Source: Microtetraspora glauca (GTDB lineage Bacteria; Actinomycetota; Actinomycetes; Streptosporangiales; Streptosporangiaceae). From it: a stretch of 64,000 nucleotides of DNA. Shown piece by piece: positions 53,578 through 63,187 of this stretch. The position numbers were made by a program, and so were the translations under genes. How positions within the stretch are numbered: the first letter of the stretch is position 1; each line of letters starts with the position of its first letter. Where the stretch lies: contig BBYL01000018.1 in the NCBI GenBank assembly GCA_001570385.1, forward strand, positions 62,001 to 126,000, given 5' to 3'. Under the pieces are notes generated by a model. It was not told the origin of the DNA. It made no database searches and was given only the letters and a program-made list of their open reading frames with translations.

Positions 53578-55680
53578 ATGAGCGAACTCGACGAGGAGAA
53601 GGTCTACGCCGCGCGATGCGGGGCCGCGCTGCGCGCGATGCTGGACGGCGCCCGGCTGAACGTCATCGTCGGCGAACAGGTGGCGGGCGACCGTTACAGC
53701 GCCGAGAGGCTCGGACGTCACCTCAAGAGCCTGGCCAAGGAGCTCGCCGAGGAGCCCGGCGGGCCGCCGTTCTTCGGCCGGATGGACTTCGGCACCGGCG
53801 CGGACGCGGGCGACCACCGGGGCCGGCGTTACTACATGGGCCGGCGGCACATCTCCGGCGGTGTCGGAGAGCAGCCGATGGTGATCGACTGGCGTGCCCC
53901 GGTCGCCCGGTCGTTCTACCGGGCCGGCGCGCGTGCCCCGCAGGGCCTCGCCGTACGCCGCCGGTTCGGCTGGGCGGAGAACGAGCTGACCGGATACGAG
54001 GACGAGCACCTCGACCGAGGTGAGGACGAGGGAGCCGGCGGCCGGATCGTCGCGGCGGAGATCGAGCGCCCCCACGTCGGCCCCATGCGCGACATCGTGG
54101 CCACCATCCAGCCCGAACAGGACGACCTGGTACGCGCCGGACTGGAGGAGTCGATCTGCGTCCAGGGCGCCCCGGGCACGGGGAAGACCGCCGTCGGCCT
54201 GCACCGGGCCGCCTATCTGCTGTACGCCCACCGGCAGCGGCTCCCCCGCACAGGAGTCCTGGTGCTGGGGCCCAACCCGGCGTTCCTGCACTACATATCG
54301 GCGGTGCTTCCGGTGCTCGGCGAGGTGGACGTCGAGCAGACCACCATGGAGCGGCTGCTGGGCCGGAGCCCGGCGCGGGCCGAGGACGGCGACGCGGCGG
54401 CCGCCGTCAAGCACGACGTCCGCATGGCCACCGTGCTGCGCCGGGCGCTGTACGGCCGCGTGCGAAAGCCGGCCGGGCCGGTCAGCGTGGCCGACGGCTC
54501 CGCTCGCCTGCGGGTGTCCGAGGAGGAACTGCGCCGCATCGTGGACGACACCCGGCGCGAGGCCACGCCGTACGCCGTGGGACGCGAGCGTGTCCTGTCC
54601 CGGATCGTCTCCGTGCTGGGACGGCAGGCGGAGGCTCGCGGCCAGAATCTCAACGCGGTCTGGACGCGCAGGATGTCCCGCGCGGCCACCCCGTTCCTGG
54701 ACGCGGTGTGGCCCGCCGTACGACCGGAGGAGGTCGTGGCGGAGGTACTCGGCGACCCCGCCGTGCTGGCGAGGGCCGCCGACGGTGTCCTGACGCCGGA
54801 CGAGCAGGCGGCGATCCGGTGGGCGAGCCCGCCGCGCACATTCAAGAGCGCCCGGTGGTCCGCAGCCGACGCGGTGCTCATCGACGAGGTCGCCGGCCTG
54901 CTGCGACGCCCCGAGGGCTACGGCCATGTGATCGTCGACGAGGCGCAGGACCTGTCCGCGATGCAGTGCCGGGTCATCGCCCGCAGAAGCGAGTACGGCT
55001 CGATCACCGTGCTCGGCGACCTGGCGCAGGGCACGACGCCGTGGGCCGCCCGCGACTGGCGGCACCTGCTCGCGCATCTGGGCAAGCCGGAGGCGTCGGT
55101 GATCGCCCTGACGACCGGCTTCCGCGTCCCCGGCGCGGTCGCCCGGCTCGCCAACCGGCTGCTGGACATGCTGGAGGTGGACGTGCCGCCGACGCGTTCC
55201 TTCCGTGGCGACGGCCGTCTTCGTGTCACGCGGGTGCCCGACCTCACTGAGGCGACGGTCGCCGCGGTGCGCGACGCCCTCCGCCATGACGGCTCGATCG
55301 CCGTGATCGCCGATGCCGCGGCCGTGGGCGTCCTGGCGACCGCGCTGGCGGACGAGCTGGATCGGGCGCCGCGGGGAGAACCGGCGGGCGGCGGCGTCCC
55401 GGCCGAATCATCCGGCCTGCCCGATCTGTCGGAACTCGCCGATCTATCCGGTCGGTCTGGTACGGCCGATGGCCATGCCCGGGTCACCGTGCTGCCCGCG
55501 TCGCTGGCCAAGGGGCTGGAGTACGACCACGTGATCGTCGCCGAGCCGGCGGACATCGTCGAGGCGGAGAGGCGCGGTCTCAACCGGCTCTATGTGGTGC
55601 TGACCCGGGCGGTCTCGCGGCTCGACGTGCTGCACTCCCGCCCGCTGCCCGCGGGATTCCCCCCATCGGCGGACGCCTGA
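53578..55680 (+). CDS. HelD/HelR-like RNA polymerase-associated helicase
   Basis: A 700-aa UvrD/SF1-type ATPase of the HelD class. The N-terminal YYMGRRHISGG and VIDWRAPVARSFYRA blocks are typical of HelD proteins, which enter RNA polymerase and release stalled or inhibitor-bound enzyme. Walker A GAPGTGKTA includes Lys203, and Walker B VIVDEAQDLSAMQ includes Asp454; the C-terminal SF1 motif GLEYDHVIVAEP is present. Actinobacterial HelR members confer rifamycin tolerance. Here control appears to be by the divergent TetR rather than a rifamycin-associated element, which I could not find. Confidence 0.88.
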   Translation: MSELDEEKVYAARCGAALRAMLDGARLNVIVGEQVAGDRYSAERLGRHLKSLAKELAEEPGGPPFFGRMDFGTGADAGDHRGRRYYMGRRHISGGVGEQPMVIDWRAPVARSFYRAGARAPQGLAVRRRFGWAENELTGYEDEHLDRGEDEGAGGRIVAAEIERPHVGPMRDIVATIQPEQDDLVRAGLEESICVQGAPGTGKTAVGLHRAAYLLYAHRQRLPRTGVLVLGPNPAFLHYISAVLPVLGEVDVEQTTMERLLGRSPARAEDGDAAAAVKHDVRMATVLRRALYGRVRKPAGPVSVADGSARLRVSEEELRRIVDDTRREATPYAVGRERVLSRIVSVLGRQAEARGQNLNAVWTRRMSRAATPFLDAVWPAVRPEEVVAEVLGDPAVLARAADGVLTPDEQAAIRWASPPRTFKSARWSAADAVLIDEVAGLLRRPEGYGHVIVDEAQDLSAMQCRVIARRSEYGSITVLGDLAQGTTPWAARDWRHLLAHLGKPEASVIALTTGFRVPGAVARLANRLLDMLEVDVPPTRSFRGDGRLRVTRVPDLTEATVAAVRDALRHDGSIAVIADAAAVGVLATALADELDRAPRGEPAGGGVPAESSGLPDLSELADLSGRSGTADGHARVTVLPASLAKGLEYDHVIVAEPADIVEAERRGLNRLYVVLTRAVSRLDVLHSRPLPAGFPPSADA

Positions 55681-55770
55681 CGGTGGGAGTCCGTGCCGAG
55701 TGGAAAACACGTGGTGGTTACGCCATCGTTGACGGGCCATCGATCGGCAGGACCACCCGAGGTGAACGAC

Positions 55771-56223
55771 GTGAAGAGGCTCATCGCCCGCCTGTGGCGG
55801 GCCATCCGCGGCCCGATGCAGTGGCGTCTGCTGTGGCTGGCCCACGCCACGTTCATGGTCGGCGTCACCGGCGTCGTACGCGATTCCGAGGGGCGGGTGC
55901 TCCTCCTGAAGCACCGGCTGTGGCCGGAAGGGCGCCAGTGGGGTCTGCCGTCGGGCTACGCCAAGAGGAGGGAGACGTTCGAGGACACGGTCGTCCGCGA
56001 GGTGCGCGAGGAGACCGGACTGGACGTCCGCGCGCACCGGCTCGTCCATCTCCGGAGCGGGTTCCGGCTGCGGGTGGAGGTGGCCTACGAGGCCGAGTTC
56101 CTCGGCGGCACGCTCAGGACCGACGGCTTCGAGATCCTGGAGGCGGGCTGGTTCTCGCCGGACGACCTTCCTGAAGGGCTGCAGGACTCCCACCACCTTC
56201 TGATCAGGGGCGAGAGCGTCTGA
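55771..56223 (+). CDS. NUDIX hydrolase
   Basis: A 150-aa NUDIX enzyme. The full Nudix box is present from GYAKRRETFEDTVV to REVREETGL, so it should hydrolyse a nucleoside diphosphate linked to another group, with magnesium. GTG 55771 has AGGTGA 5 bases upstream and begins VKRLIARLWRAIRGPMQW, matching the expected domain edge. GTG 55693 (176 aa) is the alternative. The exact substrate is unknown. It follows the helicase on the same strand, 90 bp apart. Confidence 0.88.
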   Translation: MKRLIARLWRAIRGPMQWRLLWLAHATFMVGVTGVVRDSEGRVLLLKHRLWPEGRQWGLPSGYAKRRETFEDTVVREVREETGLDVRAHRLVHLRSGFRLRVEVAYEAEFLGGTLRTDGFEILEAGWFSPDDLPEGLQDSHHLLIRGESV

Positions 56224-56229
56224 CACGGA

Positions 56230-56262
56230 GGCCGGGACCGGACACGAGGTCCGATCCCGGCC
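56230..56262. terminator. Hairpin terminator between convergent genes
   Basis: A 14-bp stem with one mismatch (GGCCGGGACCGGAC against GTCCGATCCCGGCC) has a 5-base loop, 6 bp after the NUDIX stop and 33 bp before the collagenase stop. Confidence 0.65.
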
Positions 56263-56295
56263 GGGGATTCGGTGCTACCGAACGGTGGTTGAGCG

Positions 56296-58836
56296 TCAGT
56301 ACTCGACCTTCACCGCGGCTCCGCTGAAGCTCTGGCTCGCGTACAGGCTGACGTAGTGGTAACCGGCGGCCGGGCCGGTGACCGTCAGGGTCTCGCTGTT
56401 GCCGGAGCCGGTCGACCGCTGGCTGTACGCCGTCTTCGTGGCCCAGGTACTGGCGCTGTAGTAGAGGTCGGCGTTCCCTGTGCCGCCCGACGAGGTGATG
56501 ACGAGCCTCGCGGTGCCCGCCGGGACGTACAGGTAGAAGTAGGCGTAGTTGCCGGAGGTCGCCGACACGTTGCTCCGCCGGCAGTTCTTGCCCAGCTCAC
56601 GGGTGTCGGCCGAGGTGCACTCGGGCGCGGATCCGCCCCCGGACGACACCGTCACCTGCCGGGTGGCCGTCCCGGTCGCGCCGTCGTCGTCGGTGACGGT
56701 CAGCGTCACCGTGTACGTGCCCGCCGAGCCGTACGTGTGCGAGGGGTTCGCCGAGGTGGACGACGAGCCGTCACCGAAGTCCCAGCGGCGCGAGGAGACC
56801 GTGCCGTCGGAGTCGGTCGAGGTGTCGGTGAAGGTCACGCCGAGACCGCTCGCGGTGAACGTGAAGCCCGCCACCGGCGCCTGGTTGCCGCCGCCGCCCG
56901 AGCAGGACCCGGACGCGCACGCGGCCAGCCACGTCCACCAGTCGCCGTCGTAGCGGCCGCCGATCGTGCTCGTCAGGAAGGTGCGCGCGCCGTTCCAGTT
57001 CCCGGTGCGGTAGTGACCGAGGACGGTGGCGACGTCGGCCGGGTGCTTCTCGAACATGTACCGCACCGCCAGGTAGCCCCACCGGTAGATGCGCGTGGTG
57101 TCGTGCGAGTAGGTGGTGTCCCACAGGGTGCTCAGCGCGTACGTCCGGTTCGCCGCCTCGGCGATCGCGGCGTCGTAGGCGACGTTCCGGTAGGAGTACG
57201 AGACGTACTCGGCGAACCCCTCGATCCACCAGATGGTCGGGGTGGTGACGCCGGCGCTGAAGTCGCCGTACATGTCGAACCGGCCGTCGAGGTAGTGGGT
57301 GTACTCGTGGTTGAGGTTCCAGATCTGGAACGCCGGCCGTACCCACTCGGCCTCGTAGGCGATGAACCGCGGCTGGTTGCCCGCGGCGGCCGGGTCGCCC
57401 TCCAGGTACATGCCACCGTTGTTGGTGTCGATGCCGAACATCGCGCCGGCGTAGGTCTGGTAGTCCGTGCTGGAGTCGAAGACGCAGACCTCGATCGTGG
57501 TGTTGTTGTCGTTCGCGACCGGCATGCCGCCGTCCTTGACCAGGGTGTGGAAGTACGCGTCCTGGTTGGTGAGGCTGGCGCAGGAGTCGGCGAGCTGCGC
57601 GGAGGTCATGTCCTGGGCGCGGATTTTGATACTCGAACCGCACGAGTACGTGATGGACAGGACGCTAGCCGCGAGCCGCGCCTGCAGGTCGCAGGTGCCG
57701 TAGTAGGAGCAGTTGGCCTTGTCGTAGCTGTCGGTCATCTCGGCCACGCCGACCCACAGCGGCGCGGTCCTCCCGGTGATGGCGCTGCGCTGGAGGAGGT
57801 CCCTGGCCAGTGGCCGGACCGTGGACAGCAGCGCGGAGTGCTGCAGGAAACGGCCGAGCTCACGGCCCGCGTTGGAGGTCAGGTACGCGCGGTCCGTGCC
57901 GAGCAGGTCGAGGTGGTTCACGGCGAAGGAGTCGAGCGTGTTCAGGACGCTGGGGTCGGCCTGGACCGCGGTGACGAACGCCGGCACCTGGTGGCCCCGG
58001 AAGAGCACCGTGTAGACGTTGTTGACCGCGTTCAGCATCCACCAGTGGGCGTCGTAGGCGCTGGTGTAGCCGCTCAGCAGCCGCTTCACGACGTACAGGT
58101 AGCGGTCGTTCTCCTCGGCGCTGTCGATCAGCGTGACCGCCTCGGCGAGCACCTCGCCGTTGGCGTCGCTGACCGTCGAGGAGCGGGAGTTGCCGAAGAA
58201 CGCGTCCAGGCCGGCCCGGATCGCGGTCTTCAGCGTCGACCCGTACGAGCCGACGGTGGACGGGTTGTACCAGTGCACGTAGTAGCCCGCCCGCAGGTAC
58301 AGCACGAGCTGCGCGGTGCCGGTGCTGTTGTCACCGGTGTAGTTCACCGCGTTGTCGCGCAGGCCGTACGCGACGCTGGTCATCTGCGCCTCGCGGAACG
58401 CGGCCGCGGCGTCGCCCCCGGTCAGGTTGAAGAGGGTGTTGACGCAGTCCGTGGTGGAGGACGTGATCTGCTGGACGAGGGCGCTTCCGGTACGGCCGGT
58501 GAAGTCGCTGACGTTGCACGCGGCGGCGGCCTTGGCCGACGTGGCCGACCTGGACTTCAGCGACGGCCGGGGGTGTGTCGGGGCGGACTCGGGCAGGTCG
58601 TAGTCCTGCCGCAGGTGGTCGGTGGACGAGGGGAGCGGCGCGCGGTCCCTGACCGGGAGCGGGGAGCGCTGAACGTGCCGGGCCCCGTCGTCGGCGGTCA
58701 GCGCCGGGACCGGCGCGGGTCTGGCGTCTGCGCGAGCCGCCGAGATCGCGGCCGGCTGGAGCAGGAGCCCCAGACCGAGGACGAGGGCGAGCAGCGGTGG
58801 TCGTCTGAGCGCGCGCAGGGGTGAGGTGATTCTCAC
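56296..58836 (-). CDS. Secreted M9-family collagenase with PKD and pre-peptidase C-terminal domains
   Basis: 846 aa. The signal peptide is about residues 1-35 (PLLALVLGLGLLLQPAAISA). A propeptide and M9 activator/peptidase region follows, with zinc site HEYTH (His510 to His514) and downstream Glu in WWIEGFAEYVSYS. A PKD domain is at about 649-735 (WDFGDGSSSTSANPSHTYGSAGTYTVT spans it; core DFGDGS), and a C-terminal PPC-type beta domain at about 750-846. It digests collagen-like or gelatin substrates outside the cell. GTG 58836 has GGAGGTT upstream; the longer frame to 59049 lacks a signal peptide at its start. Confidence 0.92.
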   Translation of the reverse strand: MRITSPLRALRRPPLLALVLGLGLLLQPAAISAARADARPAPVPALTADDGARHVQRSPLPVRDRAPLPSSTDHLRQDYDLPESAPTHPRPSLKSRSATSAKAAAACNVSDFTGRTGSALVQQITSSTTDCVNTLFNLTGGDAAAAFREAQMTSVAYGLRDNAVNYTGDNSTGTAQLVLYLRAGYYVHWYNPSTVGSYGSTLKTAIRAGLDAFFGNSRSSTVSDANGEVLAEAVTLIDSAEENDRYLYVVKRLLSGYTSAYDAHWWMLNAVNNVYTVLFRGHQVPAFVTAVQADPSVLNTLDSFAVNHLDLLGTDRAYLTSNAGRELGRFLQHSALLSTVRPLARDLLQRSAITGRTAPLWVGVAEMTDSYDKANCSYYGTCDLQARLAASVLSITYSCGSSIKIRAQDMTSAQLADSCASLTNQDAYFHTLVKDGGMPVANDNNTTIEVCVFDSSTDYQTYAGAMFGIDTNNGGMYLEGDPAAAGNQPRFIAYEAEWVRPAFQIWNLNHEYTHYLDGRFDMYGDFSAGVTTPTIWWIEGFAEYVSYSYRNVAYDAAIAEAANRTYALSTLWDTTYSHDTTRIYRWGYLAVRYMFEKHPADVATVLGHYRTGNWNGARTFLTSTIGGRYDGDWWTWLAACASGSCSGGGGNQAPVAGFTFTASGLGVTFTDTSTDSDGTVSSRRWDFGDGSSSTSANPSHTYGSAGTYTVTLTVTDDDGATGTATRQVTVSSGGGSAPECTSADTRELGKNCRRSNVSATSGNYAYFYLYVPAGTARLVITSSGGTGNADLYYSASTWATKTAYSQRSTGSGNSETLTVTGPAAGYHYVSLYASQSFSGAAVKVEY

Positions 58837-59103
58837 GTGCAACCTCCGGGGGGTGTCGAAGAACGAGCGTGAGGTTGGGTGTTCGGGTGAGGGGCTCCGC
58901 GTACGCGGGCCGCGTGGCTCCGGGGTTTCACATCCGGAGGATCGAAGGGGGTGTGCAGCCCGTAGTTTGGTGACGAAATCCGACCAGCGGCCATAAAAGC
59001 GGACATAATTGTTGGTTATGGCTCGCCAATCGGCGTGCTCCTCAACCATGACCTCTGCGCGGAAATGGAATCCCGATGGGGAAAGAGCCGGAGGGAGGCC
59101 GTG

Positions 59104-59886
59104 TTACAGGGGGAGTGCCGCGGGGGAGCAGACCGGGGTGAACTCCTCGCTGTGGCGGACGATCCGCTCGACGACCTCGATCTCGTCCGACGCGGGGAGC
59201 CACGCGATCTCGCGGCCGGGCAGGTGGTAGGAGATCGACTCCTCCCGGATCCACACCTGCCACCCGGCGCCGGCGTGCAGCACGCTCCGGTCGGCCGCCA
59301 GGTGTGACCGGAGACCACGGGCCGTGAGCAGCGTGTGTATCCGCTCGGCGGACCTGCGGCGGGACCTCGGTCGCGGCAGTGCCGGCGGCATCGTCGCCTG
59401 GGCGGGCAGGGGAACGGTGAAGAAGACCACCTTTCCCGGACTCGGCGCCGCGCCCAGACGGCCGCGTGTCGGGTGGATGCCCCAGCGCCCGCCGTGCTCC
59501 GCGGTCAGGGCGTCCACCAGGTGCAGCCCGCGCCCGCCGGTGGCGTCCGTCGGCGCCGACCGCGGGGGGCGGCGGGCGGGTCCCGTCCATGGCGCGGGGT
59601 CGAACACCTTGATCACGATTTCCGGGCCGGTGTGCCGCCGCAGGTAGGCCCACAGCTCCGGTCGGCCCGCCCCCGATGATGTCCGTTCAGCCCGGTACGC
59701 GTGCAGCAGCGCGTTCGTGGCGATCTCTGAGGCGATCACCGTGGCGTCGCAGGTCAGGTCGCGCGGCATGCCGAACTCGCGGGACACGGATCGTACGGCC
59801 GAGCGTGCGAACTCGGCGCACGTCGCGTCCAGCGGCAACGGCCAGGCGGGGAAGCCGCCGTCGCTCAGGTTCGCCGGGATGTCCAT
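59104..59886 (-). CDS. RsbW-like ATP-binding protein (HATPase_c)
   Basis: A 260-aa protein. The first half is a GHKL-type anti-sigma/serine kinase-like ATPase: SEIATNALLHAY (N box), VFDPAPW (weak D box) and TGGRGLHLVDALT (G box). Residues 150-260 are an additional segment of unknown function. Single RsbW-like proteins are abundant in streptomycetes and take part in partner-switching regulation. It could in principle interact with the PP2C phosphatase product (13336-14583), but nothing in the sequence shows this. Confidence 0.85.
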   Translation of the reverse strand: MDIPANLSDGGFPAWPLPLDATCAEFARSAVRSVSREFGMPRDLTCDATVIASEIATNALLHAYRAERTSSGAGRPELWAYLRRHTGPEIVIKVFDPAPWTGPARRPPRSAPTDATGGRGLHLVDALTAEHGGRWGIHPTRGRLGAAPSPGKVVFFTVPLPAQATMPPALPRPRSRRRSAERIHTLLTARGLRSHLAADRSVLHAGAGWQVWIREESISYHLPGREIAWLPASDEIEVVERIVRHSEEFTPVCSPAALPL

Positions 59887-60123
59887 GGCTCGGTTCCGGG
59901 GTGGAGATCAGCCGTGGTCAGGACCATGTCGCGCTCCTTCGCGGCGGCCCGGGAACGGGCGCCGGGCGTGGCCGTGATCCACGGCCGAGTGGTCCCCGGA
60001 CTTCCTTTCGGTGAGCGTAGGGAGAAGGGGAGGGAACGGCGGGATGGGGATGGGGGAGTTGTACGTGGCAGTTTGTCCGGGGAACCCGGCCGGCTGTTAT
60101 TAGTTGTCGCATAATTCTCGGTT

Positions 60124-61080
60124 ATGGATCTCGATATCCGGCATCTCCGTATGATTTGCGCGATAGCGGAGTCGGGCAGCCTGACAAGGGCCGCTGCCCA
60201 GGTGGGGCTTTCCCAGCCGGCCATGACCAACCTGCTGCGCCGGGTCGAGAGTCTCGTCGGGGGCGCGCTCTTCGTCCGCAGCCGCTCCGGCGTGGAGCCG
60301 ACACCGCTGGGCGACCAGGTCATCGCCCGCGCCCGGATCGTGCTGTCGGAGGTCGACACGCTGTTCGGTGACCTGCGCGGAGCTTCCGGCGCGGCGGGTT
60401 CCCTCCGGCTGGGATCGGTGCACGTGGCCTGCGTGGGGAGCATCGTCAACCGCGTCGGCGACGCGCTTCCCGGACGCGAGATCTCACTGCGCATCGAGCC
60501 CTCCGCGGTGTTGCTGGCCGAGGCGCTCACCCACGGCCGTCTCGACGCGGCACTGCTCGGGGTGATCGAGGGATTCGACGTCATGCTGGCGGCGCCGGTC
60601 GTCAGCAGGACGCTGGTCCCCCGGTATCCGATATTCGTCGCGCTCTCCGCCGCGCACCCGCTGTCGGGGAACGAGGAGATCCGGTTGGCCGACCTCAAGG
60701 ACGAGTCCTGGATCAGTCCGCCGGGCGCCGACGACGGCTCCCTCGCGGCGCTGCGGGCGTCGTGCCGCGCGGCGGGCTTCGAACCCGACATACGCTTCGA
60801 GGCCCCGAGTGGAGCCGCGCGGCCGCTGGTCGCGGACGGGCACGGGGTGCGCCTGGTCGATCCCTCCTGGCCCGCGCCGGACGGGACCGTCGTACGGCCT
60901 CTCGCCGGAGAGCCGCAGGTCGCCCGGTTGCTCGTCGCGTGGCGCAGGGATCGCCTGAGCGACGCGACCGCCGGGGCGATCTATCGCGGCCTGGCCGCCG
61001 CTTTCACCGACCATGTGGACGACAATCCCGTCTTCGGACGCTGGTGGGACGCGCACCCCGAGGTGCATCCGCTGCTGTGA
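60124..61080 (+). CDS. LysR-family transcriptional regulator
   Basis: A 318-aa LysR-type regulator. The N-terminal helix-turn-helix is GSLTRAAAQVGLSQPAMTNLLRRVESLVGGALFVR, and a periplasmic-binding-like effector domain covers about 90-300. It is divergent from the RsbW-like gene, with 237 bp between starts. The downstream MFS gene is on the opposite strand, so its target is not obvious; the neighbouring transporter is a candidate. ATG 60124 lies in a TAATTCTCGGTT context with no ribosome site, possibly leaderless. Confidence 0.92.
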   Translation: MDLDIRHLRMICAIAESGSLTRAAAQVGLSQPAMTNLLRRVESLVGGALFVRSRSGVEPTPLGDQVIARARIVLSEVDTLFGDLRGASGAAGSLRLGSVHVACVGSIVNRVGDALPGREISLRIEPSAVLLAEALTHGRLDAALLGVIEGFDVMLAAPVVSRTLVPRYPIFVALSAAHPLSGNEEIRLADLKDESWISPPGADDGSLAALRASCRAAGFEPDIRFEAPSGAARPLVADGHGVRLVDPSWPAPDGTVVRPLAGEPQVARLLVAWRRDRLSDATAGAIYRGLAAAFTDHVDDNPVFGRWWDAHPEVHPLL

Positions 61081-61105
61081 CGCCGATGTGGCGATGCCTC
61101 ATTTC

Positions 61106-61126
61106 CATTAGGAAACTTTCCTAATG
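61106..61126. promoter_or_regulatory. 21-bp perfect palindrome (CATTAGGAAA / TTTCCTAATG)
   Basis: Two 10-bp arms flank one central base. It is AT-rich in a GC-rich setting, 26 bp after the LysR stop. Similar TTAGGAAA...TTTCCTAA elements occur upstream of secreted polysaccharide-degrading enzyme genes in actinomycetes (recollection, not checked). Here no intact target follows: the next 190 bp hold only coding-like fragments such as FITDDPGPLGENGAETVIVGRVV in a short open frame. Confidence 0.6.
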
Positions 61127-61319
61127 AAAACGCCATGAGGGTCCCCACGTCAAGACTTCCGCGCACTCGGCCGTGCACGGCGCGTTCGCCACCGGCGGCC
61201 CTCCAGCCCGCATGCGGCGGTCTCGGTCAGGGACCCTTCGCATGTCCACCGGTTCATCACCGACGATCCCGGTCCCCTCGGCGAGAACGGCGCGGAGACC
61301 GTGATCGTCGGCCGGGTCG

Positions 61320-62936
61320 TCAGGCGTCCCGGTGTGCGCCCCGCGCGTGCCCGGTGGTCGCGTCGGGTTCGCCCACGGCGCTGCGCTCGGCGGCGTCGGC
61401 GGTGTCCCCGTCGTGACCGCTCCGCCGGGGCAGGCGGGTCATGAGGAGCGCGAGGAGGGCGAAGAGGACCGCGCCGATCAGGCCGACGGTGACCAGCCCG
61501 CCGGTGAACGCGTCGTGCGCGGTGCGCAGGAGCTCGGCCGCGTCCGCCGGGGGCAGGCCCGCCGCCGCGCCGTTCGCGCCCGCGACGGTCTCGCGGGCGG
61601 CCTGGGCCGCCTCGGCCGGGACCCGCGACGGGACGGCTCCGGACATGTGATGGCGGTAGACGGCCGCGCCGACGGTGCCGAGGACGGCCACGCCGAGCGT
61701 TCCCCCGAGGAAGTTGCTGGTCTCCGACATCGACGCCGCGGAACCGGCCCGCTCCGGCGGGACCGATCCGACCACGATGTCAGTGCCGAGCGCGAACAAC
61801 GGCCCGGTGCCCAGCGCGAGTACGGCGATGCCCGCCACGATCAGTACCGGCCCCTGCCGGTCGCCGCCGACCTCGGAGACCAGGGCGAGTAGTCCCGTGC
61901 CGGCCGCGGACAGTGCCAGCCCGCCGGCGATGGCGGCGGTGGGGGAGATCCGCCGGACGATCACCGGGGTCAGCATGGTGCCCAGGGCCACGGCCAGCCC
62001 CATCGGCGCGAACCACAGCGCCGCCTCCGCCGGGTCGAATCCGAGGACGCTCTGGAGATACTGCGTGACCAGCAGGCCGGTCCCGGCCATGACCACCCCG
62101 GCGAGCGCCAGCGCGACCAGCACCAGGCGGAACGAGCGCCGGGCGAGCAGGCGCAGGTCCAGGAGCGGGTCGCGCAGCCGCATCTGGCGGCGGGTGAAGA
62201 CGACCGCGAAGACGGCGCCCACGGTGAGTGCCGACAGCGGGACGGCCGACAGGCCGGTGCCGCCGACCGCGAGCTGCTTGATGCCGTACACGATCGGCAG
62301 GATCGCGAGCAGCGAGAGGGCGACGCTGGCCGGGTCGAGCCGTCCGGCGTCCGGGTTGCGGAACTCGGGCAGCAGGAGCGGCCCGGCCAGCAGCAGGATG
62401 ACCATGATCGGCACGGCCAGCAGGAACACCGACCCCCACCAGAAGTGCCGCAGCAGGATCCCGCCGAGCACGGGCCCGAGGGCGGCGCCGGCGAACTGGC
62501 AGGTCGCCCAGACCGCGATCGCCGTGCCCCGCTGTGCCGCGTCCCGGAACATGTTGCCGATCAGCGCCAGGGTCGAGGGCATCAGGGTGGCCCCCGCGAC
62601 GCCCAGGACCGCGCGGGAGCCGATCAACATCGCCGGGCTGACGGAGTACGCCGCCAGCAGCGAGGCGAGGCCGAAGGCGGTCCCACCGATCAAGAGCAGC
62701 CTGCGGCGACCGATCCGGTCGCCGAGCGTGCCCATCGTGACGACGAGACCGGCGACCATGAACCCGTAGATGTCTGTGATCCACAGCTGTTCGGCGCCGC
62801 TGGTGCCGAGATCCGCGCTCAGATGTGGCAGGGCCAGGAACAGTGAGTTGATGTCCAGCGCCACCAGCAACGTGGGCAGCGTCAGCACCGCCAGTCCGGC
62901 CCATTCGCGCCAGCCCGCTTTCGGAGCATGGGGCAT
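61320..62936 (-). CDS. MFS drug-efflux transporter (EmrB/QacA, 14-helix)
   Basis: 538 aa with about 14 hydrophobic segments. Motif A is GTLGDRIGRRRL, motif B-like GSRAVLGVAGATLMPS, and motif C-like GAALGPVLGGILL. The last 30 residues are a hydrophilic tail. AGGAAGGA lies 6 bases before ATG 62936, which rejects the longer frame to 63218. It likely exports drugs or dyes with protons. It sits between the LysR gene and the DGPF/ECF genes; either could regulate it. Confidence 0.9.
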   Translation of the reverse strand: MPHAPKAGWREWAGLAVLTLPTLLVALDINSLFLALPHLSADLGTSGAEQLWITDIYGFMVAGLVVTMGTLGDRIGRRRLLLIGGTAFGLASLLAAYSVSPAMLIGSRAVLGVAGATLMPSTLALIGNMFRDAAQRGTAIAVWATCQFAGAALGPVLGGILLRHFWWGSVFLLAVPIMVILLLAGPLLLPEFRNPDAGRLDPASVALSLLAILPIVYGIKQLAVGGTGLSAVPLSALTVGAVFAVVFTRRQMRLRDPLLDLRLLARRSFRLVLVALALAGVVMAGTGLLVTQYLQSVLGFDPAEAALWFAPMGLAVALGTMLTPVIVRRISPTAAIAGGLALSAAGTGLLALVSEVGGDRQGPVLIVAGIAVLALGTGPLFALGTDIVVGSVPPERAGSAASMSETSNFLGGTLGVAVLGTVGAAVYRHHMSGAVPSRVPAEAAQAARETVAGANGAAAGLPPADAAELLRTAHDAFTGGLVTVGLIGAVLFALLALLMTRLPRRSGHDGDTADAAERSAVGEPDATTGHARGAHRDA

Positions 62937-63102
62937 GAGATGTCCTTCCTCGTCGACTCGAATGGTCCGCGCAGATTCGCGGTCCCCCCACAGGGGGTCG
63001 GAGCGGGAAGCCGATTCTTGCGCCCGGCCGCGGGGATCCTGGCGCGCGACATGCGGGTTCCCGGGAAACCCCGGGCGGACGCCGGGTTGAATGGATGCAC
63101 GG

Positions 63103-63162
63103 ACGTCCGGAAGCACGCCCGGAAGTACGTCCGGAAGCATGTCCGGGGGGATGCCGGAAAGT
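63103..63162. repeat. 12-bp degenerate tandem repeat, five units
   Basis: ACGTCCGGAAGC and variants occur five times head to tail. Units 1 and 3 are identical and the last two are diverged. The repeat lies 167-226 bp upstream of the MFS start and 118 bp upstream of the DGPF start. Confidence 0.8.
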
Positions 63163-63187
63163 CGTCCTGGGGGAGATGCCGCGGGGA

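Noticed and set aside
61135..61416. 93-aa ORF after the palindrome
   Set aside because: It is Arg/Pro/Ser-rich and runs into the convergent MFS gene; there is no ribosome site.
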